From positions 1-58,799 of the forward strand of contig JANYCA010000132.1 in the NCBI GenBank assembly GCA_025360525.1: a DNA stretch of 58,799 nt, read 5' to 3'. The stretch comes from Chitinophagaceae bacterium (GTDB taxonomy: Bacteria > Bacteroidota > Bacteroidia > Chitinophagales > Chitinophagaceae). The stretch's first letter is position 1, and each line of letters starts with the position of its first letter. The notes beneath the pieces were generated by a model. It saw only the letters and a list, made by a program, of their open reading frames with translations. It was not told the DNA's origin and did not search any database. Of the stretch, positions 8,922-17,447 are shown in pieces. The translations under genes were made by a program, and so were the position numbers.

Positions 8922-10357
8922 TGAATTTAGCCAGAAAAAATATTATAATTGCGGCAGTTTGTAGCAGTATTTTATATGCAGGTTGCAAAGCCCCGGCGTT
9001 GATGCAGTTGCCCCAAGCAAAAACCGCCCCCTCCTCTTTTGCAAACAACAAAGACTCCAACAATAACAGTGCAACGGTGCAATGGAAACAATTTTTTGCA
9101 GATAAATATTTATCGAACCTGATTGATACTGCGTTAAAAAATAATCAGGAACTGGAGATAACGCTGCAGGAAATTGAAATTGCACACAACGAAATATCCA
9201 GCAGGCAGGGAGCCATTTTGCCAAGGGTAGAAACAGGCGCAGGCATTGGTGTAGAAAAAGTAGGCCGTTATACGAGCCAGGGTGCCGGCGATGCTTCAAC
9301 CGATATAAAACCGGGTAAGGCAGTTCCGGATTGGTTACCCGATTATCGTTTGGGTTTGTTCGCCAACTGGGAAGTGGATGTTTGGAAAAAATTGCGCAAT
9401 TCAAAAAAAGCGGCTGTCAGTAGGTACCTTGCCACGGTGGAAGGAAAGAACTTTTTAGTCACCAATCTTGTTGCAGAAATTGCCAACAGCTATTATGAAT
9501 TGCTGGCACTGGATAATCAATTGGATATCGTAAAACAAACCATTCATTTACAGCAAAATGCATTGGATATTGTGCGTATTCAAAAACAGGCTGCGGCGGC
9601 TAATGAACTGGCGGTGAAAAAATTTGAGGCAGAAGTGCTCAGTTCGCAAGGGCTCGAATTTGATATACGGCAAAAGATAACAGCCAAAGAAAATGCCCTC
9701 AATTATTTACTGGGCCGTTATCCGCAAACGGTGGCGAGAGATACCACGGGTATTTTAAATCTAAAACCTTCAACCATAGCTACTGGTATTCCGAGCCAGT
9801 TATTAAAAAACCGTCCCGATATAAAACAGGCAGAGCTTGAATTGCAGGCTGCAAAACTGGATGTGACTGTAGCAAGAACGGCGTTTTATCCTTCGTTCAA
9901 TATCTCCGCCGGGCTTGGGTTCCAGGGTTTTTCGCCGGCCTATCTTGTAAAATTTCCTGAGTCGCTTATTTCTTCGTTAGTGGGTGATGTTGCCGGACCA
10001 TTGATTAACAAAGCAGCTATTAAAGCTGACTACAACAATGCCAATGCACGCCAGGTACAAGCCATTTATAATTACGAAAAAACTATCCTGAACGCCTACA
10101 TTGAAGTATCAACCGAGCTGTCTAATTTAAAAAACCAGGAGCAGTTGTTTGCGTTAAAATCAAAGCAGGTAAGTACCTTATCTGCCACCATCGATATAGC
10201 CAACGATCTGTTTAAATCGGCACGGGCAAATTACCTGGAAGTGTTACTAACGCAAAGGGATGCATTGGAAGCTAAACTTCAGTTAATAGAAACCAGGTTG
10301 AACCAGCTAAACTCCGTAACAAATATTTACCGGGCGCTGGGCGGCGGATGGAATTAG
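8921..10357 (+). CDS. Efflux outer membrane factor (TolC/NodT family lipoprotein)
   Basis: Encodes 478 residues. The signal peptide ends with a lipobox (LYAGC), so the protein is anchored in the outer membrane by a lipid, as in NodT/OprM-type factors. Two outer membrane efflux repeats are visible, with family motifs such as NQELEITLQEIEIA, LLKNRPDIKQAELEL, and QAIYNYEKTILNAYIEVSTELSN near the C terminus. It forms the exit duct for the adjacent RND pump. Start and pump stop overlap by one base. A 29-bp segment (10061-10089) recurs in diverged form at 13755-13783, where it seems to come from a lost paralogue. Confidence 0.93.
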   Translation: MNLARKNIIIAAVCSSILYAGCKAPALMQLPQAKTAPSSFANNKDSNNNSATVQWKQFFADKYLSNLIDTALKNNQELEITLQEIEIAHNEISSRQGAILPRVETGAGIGVEKVGRYTSQGAGDASTDIKPGKAVPDWLPDYRLGLFANWEVDVWKKLRNSKKAAVSRYLATVEGKNFLVTNLVAEIANSYYELLALDNQLDIVKQTIHLQQNALDIVRIQKQAAAANELAVKKFEAEVLSSQGLEFDIRQKITAKENALNYLLGRYPQTVARDTTGILNLKPSTIATGIPSQLLKNRPDIKQAELELQAAKLDVTVARTAFYPSFNISAGLGFQGFSPAYLVKFPESLISSLVGDVAGPLINKAAIKADYNNANARQVQAIYNYEKTILNAYIEVSTELSNLKNQEQLFALKSKQVSTLSATIDIANDLFKSARANYLEVLLTQRDALEAKLQLIETRLNQLNSVTNIYRALGGGWN

Positions 10358-10382
10358 TGGGATACAAAATTGGGTACCCCGT

Positions 10383-10428
10383 TTAAGATGGTTGAATGAT
10401 AGTTTAATTTGGTTGAATGTTGTTGAAG
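10383..10428. repeat. Degenerate GGTTGAATGT decamer repeats
   Basis: Copies of GGTTGAATG, separated by diverged copies, follow the outer membrane factor gene. The same decamer family lies inside lipB at 56938-57040. Confidence 0.5.
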
Positions 10429-10454
10429 ACGGGTCCCATTCAGGTGCCCGACTC

Positions 10455-10525
10455 CGTAGGGTGTTCATCGTATTAAGGCGCCGGACTCCGTCCGGTGCCC
10501 ACCCCTTATTAAACCTACAATTATA
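10455..10525. repeat. REP-like palindrome, GGCGCCGGAC family
   Basis: The element around GGCGCCGGACTCCGTCCGGT forms an imperfect palindrome and is preceded by a diverged partner (GGTGCCCGACTCCGTAGGGT). It is followed by a conserved tail, TTATTAAACCTACAATTATA then GCACATCAAC. Two more copies with the same tail lie at 13788-13880. Confidence 0.6.
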
Positions 10526-10592
10526 AATGCACATCAACAGGTAACACACCAAATCGCCAGCCGCCGGAATTCGTCCTTTATCAGACCAGATT

Positions 10593-11254
10593 CATTTTGT
10601 GGGGAGTAAATAGAAGTTGAGGTTTTTTGGGTAAGTTGCCATTTTAAGATTTGGCTACTGCAACCACAAATTATTTTAATGCAAATGAATAATGTTATCA
10701 ATTACGCCAGAGGCGTAGCCTATTTGTAGATAATGAAACATAAAGTATTTTGCCCCAGAGGGGCAACCTCCTACATTGGTTAATGATAAAATTCAAACAG
10801 ATACTCGTCTTTAAAAGCAATTTTAAATAATTTCAACAGGCTGATATAGGCTGTTTTGAATGCATTTTGAATGAATTATTTCTACTCTTTACGGCAAAAA
10901 CCCGTTGAATATTCAATTGTGTGTACGTATCAACCCTGACTTTTAATTTATCAGGTTGCCCCGCTGGGCAATGTCATTAAGTTAAAGACAGTAAGCGCAT
11001 ATAAGGTAATAAGGTTCACTGCTAAAGGTATATTTTTCTACTAAGGTTAAAGAAAAACCTTAGTAGAAAACAGAATAAAAATCCAATAACCTTTTTACCT
11101 TCTTAACTTAATGACATTGCCCGCTGGGGCAAAGGGCGCTAAGCTGATTAAAATCTATGTGGCTATTCTCTTAAAATATGTATATCTGATAGTTTTTACA
11201 GACTATAAAATATTTCATAAACAATGATTTTGTTCACTTACTCCCCACGAAATG
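10593..11254. mobile_element. Candidate non-autonomous element with 17-bp terminal inverted repeats
   Basis: Left end CATTTTGTGGGGAGTAA (10593-10609) and right end TTACTCCCCACGAAATG (11238-11254) are inverted copies with one mismatch in 17. The 662-bp interior encodes nothing and is rich in palindromes. No clear target-site duplication is seen, so mobility is only inferred. Confidence 0.4.
10958..11130. repeat. Long imperfect foldback (about 173 bp)
   Basis: Outer arms 10958-10985 and 11103-11130 share a 19-bp block (GGCAATGTCATTAAGTTAA and its complement) and GCCCC ends. Middle arms AAGGTAATAAGGTT and AACCTTTTTACCTT pair with one mismatch. The inner arms TTTTCTACTAAGGTT and AACCTTAGTAGAAAA are perfect around a 7-nt loop. 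A transcript of either strand would fold into one long hairpin. Confidence 0.7.
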
Positions 11255-11710
11255 CAGCTGATCCAAACAAAGGCTGTCAAAGGCCCTTTGGCCTGGTACC
11301 TGGCTTTGCCGTAATATGACGCTTTGAAACAAAACCCATAATAAATCTGTATCTCTTTTATATAATGTGCTTAATCGCCATATAGTACAATAGCTTTTTG
11401 GGAAATTGGTTATGAATAAAAAAACTCAATATTTACGCTTTACCCAGCTTTTGCAGTTGAACTCGTTTTTATGGTTTCAAATGCAATACACACAGGTGTT
11501 TTGGGTAGTTTTTGGCTGGAGAAATTGTGAACTATTTTGCTGTCAAAAAATGTTCTGAAATATGTATCTGAGCAGTTACGATGGCTAACGGAAAAAGCTG
11601 CAATATATTTTTAAGTGTAAAATCTGGGTTAAATAAAAAAATCGTTTATATCTTCATCACATTTATAATCTGCGGATAATATAATCTTCCGGTTCAATTA
11701 AAAGGTATTT

Positions 11711-13711
11711 ATGATTAAGTTGTTGTCACTATCGACCGTTTTTTTATTGGGATGTTTTTTTCAAAGTAAAGGGCAGTCAGTCATTTATACAGACACAGCC
11801 ATTACTAACATCAAAACCGGTAATTGGAGCGATCCAACTACCTGGTCCGGATCTTTTGTGCCAGGTATAAACGACAGTGTTGTGTTGTCTCACAATATAA
11901 TTGTTGATGTAAATACCACATGCAGAGCACTATATTTAAGTGGAAAAAATATAACTATTAACCCGGGGATCAATTTTAATATAGCTGGTTATAAACCGGT
12001 GTTAAATAACAACCTGCTGGTTATCGATTCCAGCAAGTTAAAATTGATAAGTACGACTGTAGAGCAAGCGGGTGGCACTTATAAATACTTGGTAACCGGG
12101 CAAATACCAACGGTAAAGGATGGGGATGCCATCGTAAGCGATCTTGGCGAAGGTTATATCCGAAAAGTTACCTCTTCCAATATCAATGGTAATATTTTGA
12201 CACTGAATACCAGCCAGGGAGATATGGAAGATGTTTTTAAAAAAGCACATTTTGGTTTTGGTTTTGATGTTGCGGATCTGCAAAAAAATACAAACACTGG
12301 CGGGAAACCAGCTTATATAACCGAAGTTAAACAGGGGAAAGATTACCAATTTTCAATTGAGCCAAGACCGCTTGTAACTGCCGGACCTTTGTCTTTAAAC
12401 TTAACCAATGCCGATTTTACATTGTCACCAAATTTGAAATTTGATTTTGATTATGGATTTACCGGGATTAATGCCGTAGAACTGTCCTGCAATAACGCTC
12501 AGCTTAACGGGGTAGTTGGTTTAAATATCATTGTCCTGGGTAAAATAGATGGGTCAAGAACCGATACTATCCACCGGGCTGGTAAAACATTAACGGTGCT
12601 TGTTTATGGCGTGCCGGTTAAGATGAAGATGGATTTCTTTTTAATTGCAACAACCAGCTACTCCGTGGATGCTGATATTCAAAAGAGTATAACATATACA
12701 ACAAACAACAGTTTTAATATGGCAGCAAAATACCACGATGGTGCCTGGCAAAATGCTTTCCATATGAATTCATCTACTAACACCCTTGACTTTGGTCAAA
12801 CCAATGGTAAGGCAAAGGTTAATATACAGTTGAATTTAAAACCCTTGTTTAAAATAAGATTTTACAGTGTGGTAGCCCCATATGTTTTTCTTGATGTGAA
12901 ACAGGCCATTACCGGTGCGGTTACCAGCCCGGCACTCAGTTGGGATTTTTTATTTAAAGGCTGGGCAGAGCCGGGCTTGGGTGTAGAATTTAAGATTTTT
13001 GGAAAAAAACTGGCAAATGATTTTGGCCCAAAATCATGGAGTACTGATACCTTTAAATACAGAACCCCATTTAAACTTTTAAAAGAAGCAGGCGATCTTC
13101 AAGTCAGTGGCGATACCAGCACCTATCTTCCCAAAAACATCAAAGTGAAAGTGTTGGATGAGTTGGATATAGCTCAATCTAATGTGCCGGTTTTTTTTAA
13201 ATTACTTCAAAAAGACAAGTTATCTGTTGATACAATTCTTAGCGATGCAAATGGTTTTGCAGAGACACAATGGAAAATCGATACAGCTCAAAAGCAAACA
13301 TTAGAAGTGTCTGTTAAGAATGGTTCAGGACAAAATATAACTAACTCCCCGGTAAAATTTACAGCAACTTATGGAGCAAATCTTATTATAGGCAATTGGC
13401 AATTAACAGGATTTTTACTGTTCGGAGAGGATATCTTTTCTTCATCTCCTGCTTGCGTTACTGACAATATTGAATCTTACGAGGCAAACAACAAGTTCGT
13501 TGTTGATGAAGGCCCCGAAAAATGTAAACCAGAGGAACCCCAAACAACCGTAGGCACTTATTCATTGGGGCAAAACGAAACAGAATTAACAATTACCAAC
13601 GGTGGAATTACAGAAACTTATTTCATCAGAACCCTTGATTCAACAACCTTAGCATTAGAAAATACAAATTCAAGTAAGGGGGAATACTTCATTTACACAA
13701 GAAAGCAATAA
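11711..13711 (+). CDS. Large secreted protein with G8-like start, Ig-like and lipocalin-like domains
   Basis: Encodes 666 residues. A signal peptide (about 1-22) is followed by a segment typical of Bacteroidota surface proteins (GNWSDPTTWSGSFVPGINDS and a beta-rich continuation, about 36-95) that resembles G8/right-handed beta-helix starts. A long beta-rich middle is unassigned. Residues about 455-555 (LKEAGDLQVSGDTSTYLP, later SDANGFAETQW) look like a bacterial Ig-like domain. The C terminus from about residue 558 (NLIIGNWQLTGFLL, later GTYSLGQNETELTIT) has the pattern of a lipocalin-like domain. No T9SS sorting tail is visible. It is probably periplasmic or surface-exposed; its function is unknown. 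It stands alone between repeat-rich regions. Confidence 0.75.
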   Translation: MIKLLSLSTVFLLGCFFQSKGQSVIYTDTAITNIKTGNWSDPTTWSGSFVPGINDSVVLSHNIIVDVNTTCRALYLSGKNITINPGINFNIAGYKPVLNNNLLVIDSSKLKLISTTVEQAGGTYKYLVTGQIPTVKDGDAIVSDLGEGYIRKVTSSNINGNILTLNTSQGDMEDVFKKAHFGFGFDVADLQKNTNTGGKPAYITEVKQGKDYQFSIEPRPLVTAGPLSLNLTNADFTLSPNLKFDFDYGFTGINAVELSCNNAQLNGVVGLNIIVLGKIDGSRTDTIHRAGKTLTVLVYGVPVKMKMDFFLIATTSYSVDADIQKSITYTTNNSFNMAAKYHDGAWQNAFHMNSSTNTLDFGQTNGKAKVNIQLNLKPLFKIRFYSVVAPYVFLDVKQAITGAVTSPALSWDFLFKGWAEPGLGVEFKIFGKKLANDFGPKSWSTDTFKYRTPFKLLKEAGDLQVSGDTSTYLPKNIKVKVLDELDIAQSNVPVFFKLLQKDKLSVDTILSDANGFAETQWKIDTAQKQTLEVSVKNGSGQNITNSPVKFTATYGANLIIGNWQLTGFLLFGEDIFSSSPACVTDNIESYEANNKFVVDEGPEKCKPEEPQTTVGTYSLGQNETELTITNGGITETYFIRTLDSTTLALENTNSSKGEYFIYTRKQ

Positions 13712-13749
13712 CAATAAGTTTTTTGAGGCCCAATGCCGTGGGTCCACAG

Positions 13750-13786
13750 CAGGAGCCATCTATAATTATGAAAAAACTATCTTCAC
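13750..13786 (+). pseudogene. Fragment of a second outer membrane factor gene
   Basis: Positions 13755-13783 match 10061-10089 of the efflux gene at 26 of 29 bases, and the read-through AIYNYEKTI keeps the family motif. Differences are mostly at third codon positions, as between paralogues that evolved as proteins. The fragment stops abruptly at a REP-like palindrome. I infer that a homologous gene was lost here. Confidence 0.4.
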
Positions 13787-13787
13787 C

Positions 13788-13880
13788 AGGTGCCCGACTC
13801 CGTCCGGTGTCCATCCGTTAATAAACCCACAATCAAAAAAGCACATCAACAGGCGCCGGACTCTGTCCGGTGTCCACCGG
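13788..13880. repeat. Two REP-like palindromes of the GGCGCCGGAC family
   Basis: Two copies (GGTGCCCGACTCCGTCCGGT and GGCGCCGGACTCTGTCCGGT) lie in direct order, the first followed by the TTAATAAACC...GCACATCAAC tail that also follows the copy near 10500. Confidence 0.6.
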
Positions 13881-13991
13881 TTACTTCTCTCACAATAATC
13901 AAAATCACCCGCCCTTTTATTAATTCGGCTCTTTCCTCCATTATTCAACTGCTATTTTTAATTATCCCAATTTTATTGCATATTTTTTTAC

Positions 13992-14583
13992 ATGCCATCA
14001 CAATACTATTCTCAATACGCACAAGACTTGTTATTGAATGAATTACTTTTTAAAGGAAAACGAAATGGATTCTTTTTAGACATTGGTGCACACGACGGCG
14101 TTACACTTTCTAACAGTTGATTTTTAAAAAAAAGCATGAAGTGGTATTTGTGTAAAACCGATACCGGAAGTATTTGCACGGCTACAACAAAACAGGGTTG
14201 CTACTTTGATAAACGCCTGCATAACGGATACGGATGGCGAAATTACCTTTACAAGAATTACAGGATATTCGGAAATGTTGAGCGGCATTACAAAAGAGCA
14301 GGACGAAAAACACCTTGATCGCATTAACAGGAAGATTGCTGAAAAAGGAAGTTCGGTAGAACAAATTGTGGTAGCCGGCATATCCTTACGCAGCTTGTTT
14401 TTGCAACAACAGGTAACCCATAGCGACTTTGTAAGCATTGATACCGAAGGCAATGAGTTGCTCATTATAGAATCATTTCCTTTTGATTTGGCACAACCCA
14501 AAATTTTCCTGGTAGAAAACAACAGTAGAGAAAATACAGTAAAAAAAATGCTGGCAAAACAAGGTTACCAAAAAAATTATTAA
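13992..14583 (+). pseudogene. Broken FkbM-family methyltransferase
   Basis: The first 43 codons from ATG 13992 give a typical FkbM start (YSQYAQDLLLNELLF, then NGFFLDIGAHDGVTLSN, the SAM-binding motif) and end at TGA near 14118. The protein resumes one base out of frame from about 14142 as GICVKPIPEVFARLQQNR, INACITDTDGEITFT and the FkbM core (DFVSIDTEGNELLIIESFPF), ending at 14583. Thus it has one nonsense codon and one frameshift, and about 195 residues in total, slightly short for the family. FkbM proteins O-methylate sugars or similar groups. It is either a genuine pseudogene or carries sequencing errors; the neighbouring gene is broken as well, which favours real decay. Confidence 0.8.
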
Positions 14584-14707
14584 AGCGGGAGATGACTGTT
14601 TTTACAGGGGTAATGTGAGTGCTGAGTTGCAGTGGAATTTGCTGCTGTTCCGCATAAAAAGAATGTTGAAGTTGGTGGGTAAATAACATAAACTGTAGGA
14701 GCAATTG

Positions 14708-16440
14708 TTACCTCGTCGTTAAGCTCCCGGTAATTTCAAACTGTTTGCCTTCTTTAACCGTAAGGCTTGCGCCGGGGTTCATAACGTAAGCAATATCCAG
14801 CACACATTTTTGCCCTTCGGGCGGATCAATTACAATTTCGCTACCGGCAGATAGTACTGCAGGCGGCACATTGTTATTGGCCCAGTTAGCCGCCACACTC
14901 AATTGCCCACTGCCTGTAAAAATATAGGTAACCGGATAATCGCTTAAGCAATAAGTAAACCCATTGGCAGCTATATACCTTTGTTTGGCGGGGATGGTTT
15001 TTGTGCCCGGTAAATTGGGCTCGCCAATTGATGGCCAGGCAGCAGCTATGTTCCAGAAGTCTGGTGTGCTGCTGTACAAAAAGCTCTTTTCAAATGGGTC
15101 GGTAGTACCCTCAGGCAAAAGGGTATCTTTCTTCCTATTCCCATATTCAAAATTCCCCCTTCCCTGCAGGTAATAATTACCTTGCTGGTAGCCGGAACCG
15201 GTTATTTCATTACCAACAATATTGGTACTGTCTCCTCCGCCTTCTACAATAAAAATGCCGTACAGTTCTGCCCTGTTTCTTAAAAAGTATTAAACGGGCC
15301 ATTAATGCCATGCGACACATCTGCAATAATATTTTGTACAATATTGCCTTCAAACAAATTTTGGTAGGGATAATTACCATGCAGCACAATATCGCCGGAA
15401 AGATTATAGGGAAATGTGTCTGTATTAAATGGCTACAGCGAATAATTGTAGCTAAACACGTTGCCGTTTGCCCCTGCCTGCAACAACATTGCATGGCGAA
15501 GCTGTCTAAAAATATTGTTCTCAATTTTGCAATTACCAGACGTAAACTCACATGTAACGCCGTACCCCTGTCCATTGCCACCGTAGGCGAATGCACCATG
15601 AAAATAACTGTTGCTCACGTCGATGTGGGTGCTGGCGGCAATTTTAACATGAGCAAAATTACTCTTGTCACTTTCTACACCCCTTACCCAACAGTTGGCC
15701 GCATTTAAAAAATAAATATTGGAAGTTTGCAGCGGTGTGGCATCCATTCTTTTTACTTTTAAGCACTCTATACCTACACCCGTTACCATTGCCAGCTTGC
15801 GTATTTTGGGTGCGTCTGCCAGCAAAAAATTCCTTTTTAAAGCAGTTGACAAATTAAGGACATTGCCTTCAATTCTTTCCACCTTCACAATTTCTCCTAC
15901 CGACTCCAATGCCCAGCTATTGTTTACCAATGCAGCATCGTTTTGATAAATTTTCACATAATCATTCACTTCAAATAGGCTTGCATTGTCTGCCAGCAGC
16001 AGCCTTGCACCTTTATAAACCGATTCAGTAATATTCGCAACAATACTGGTAGCTGCCCCGCAAATTTTTATTAAGTCGTTTGATCCGGCAAGATTAAACA
16101 ACAGCGTTGTACTGCCTGCACCTTCTCCCTTTAAAACAATACCATTGCCAGGCAAAATAGGTTTATTAAAAAGAAAGGTACCGGCTGGAAAATAAATAAT
16201 GCCTGGTTGGTTATTTAACCCGGTAATGGCCGCTTGCAATGCCTGGTCGTTTGCACTGGTACTATTGCCCATTCCTCCATAATCATTAATATTTATTACA
16301 AGCGGATAAACGGGTATTTTGCCGGGATAGCCAGCCATTGACCAGTCTGTGATTCTGTTGACAGGTATCACCTGGGCGCAAGTGTTGACAGTAATTATTG
16401 TCAACAAAAGAAGGGCTGTAAAATATTTACCTCTTTCCAT
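14708..16440 (-). pseudogene. Broken pectate-lyase-like beta-helix protein
   Basis: From ATG 16440 a signal peptide (LLLLTIITVNTCAQ) is followed by a pectate-lyase superfamily start (VININDYGGMGNSTSANDQA, then GIIYFPAGTFLF) and beta-helix rungs (NSYFHGAFAYGGNGQG, CKIENNIFRQLRHAMLLQAG). The frame meets TAG at 15433-15435, continues in frame (PYNLSGDIVLHGNYPYQNLF), then needs one extra T in the run at 15282-15286 (minus-strand reading) to continue as RNRAELYGIFIVEGGGDSTN. It ends at 14708 with a conserved-looking tail (SLTVKEGKQFEITGSL). Restored, the protein would be about 575 residues and secreted. It has one stop and one single-base indel in a homopolymer, so a sequencing error could explain the second lesion but not the first. 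Confidence 0.75.
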
Positions 16441-16608
16441 TCCCTAAAATTACCAAACAAAATAAAAGCTCCTAACGATCTTAGGAGATATAAGCCACTC
16501 AAGGCATTTATTAACGTTTTATATGCTGAGGAGCAGATGGCATTAATCAAACTTCCTGCATAAATCCTGAGCAGGATTTTCAATGCTAAAAACGCCTTTG
16601 CGATGATG

Positions 16609-17184
16609 TTAAAAGGGAACTTTTATATAAGTTGTATCACTACATTTAATTTGTATGATACTGTCTTTTCCTACACCCGGCGTACTTACTTTTTCAGCAC
16701 GGATTTTATGAAATCCAACTTTCGGATAGGTAAAGTAAGTAGTATCTGCTGGCAGTTTTACCGTAAAGGTTGAATCGAATAATTTATAGGCTTCTGCACT
16801 GTTGTTTGTCATTTTTAATGTACCCGTTTCCGACAACACAGCATATCCATACAAAATAAAACCTTCTATTAAAGGGCGGTTTAGCGTGGTTTGACTGGCC
16901 CGGTTGTTTTTGCAGCCTTTTTTTGCAAGCCAGTAGTAAACGGCAACGTCAAGGTCGGGATAATACAATATGCCGCTGCTATCCGCTATTCTTACAATGC
17001 CCGTATCAGCAGCATTTTTGTACAACCTCACTACTGTGCCGGCAACATTCAAACCTTTATCATCCTTTAAAGTAATCAACAGCCTTGTTTTCAATTTTTC
17101 GGGTGGCTGTATTTTAGCGCAATTAAAAAAAAGTAAACAGGGCAGCAGTAATAACAGGACAAGGATTGGTACAGCAATTTTCAT
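16609..17184 (-). CDS. Hypothetical lipoprotein
   Basis: Encodes 191 residues. A hydrophobic leader ends in a lipobox (LLFFNC, Cys21), so it is probably an exported lipoprotein. The mature part begins like a carboxypeptidase-regulatory or Ig-like beta domain (RLLITLKDDKGLNVAGTVVRLYKN) and continues with further beta-rich sequence. No enzymatic motif is visible. It lies upstream of the broken beta-helix gene in the same orientation, separated by about 170 bp. Function unknown. Confidence 0.7.
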   Translation of the reverse strand: MKIAVPILVLLLLLPCLLFFNCAKIQPPEKLKTRLLITLKDDKGLNVAGTVVRLYKNAADTGIVRIADSSGILYYPDLDVAVYYWLAKKGCKNNRASQTTLNRPLIEGFILYGYAVLSETGTLKMTNNSAEAYKLFDSTFTVKLPADTTYFTYPKVGFHKIRAEKVSTPGVGKDSIIQIKCSDTTYIKVPF

Positions 17185-17447
17185 TTAATAGTAATTAATT
17201 GTGATCAGGTTAATTAATTTAACAGCAAGAATTATTTTGATTGTATGCTTAGTACCGCCCTCATAAAAAGGACGTTAAGAAAGTTTAAATGATTGAACCT
17301 CCATTTTAAATACGCATCTGCGTTTTTATTTAAAACACGCCAGAAAATCTGCCAAAATCAACGCCTGTTAAAGATACAAAGTTGAAATTGTAAACCATTG
17401 ATAAGATGGCTAACAGCTGACTGTGTAGTTCTCAAGTTGCTACATGT

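Larger units (their letters stand above)
10358..11710. other. Repeat-rich intergenic region
   Basis: 1.35 kb with no credible gene. From left to right: decamer repeats of the GGTTGAATGT type (10383-10428), REP-like GGCGCCGGAC palindromes (10455-10525), a candidate element with 17-bp terminal inverted repeats (10593-11254) enclosing short palindromes (10703-10717, 10750-10766) and a long foldback (10958-11130), then about 450 bp in which I see nothing. Confidence 0.6.
13712..13991. other. Intergenic region with gene fragment and REP-like palindromes
   Basis: Contains the outer membrane factor fragment (13755-13783) joined directly to two GGTGCCCGACTCCGTCCGGT-type palindromes (13788-13880). 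The short ORFs predicted over these repeats on both strands are repeat-derived and were not accepted. Confidence 0.6.

Noticed and set aside
10307..10552. Minus-strand ORF over the end of the outer membrane factor gene
   Set aside because: It consists of translated REP-like and decamer repeats.
14206..14583. Independent 125-residue gene
   Set aside because: It is the second half of the frameshifted FkbM gene starting at 13992.
15210..15599. Minus-strand ORF inside the beta-helix pseudogene
   Set aside because: Wrong frame: composition is poor, while the other two frames carry the beta-helix sequence on both sides.
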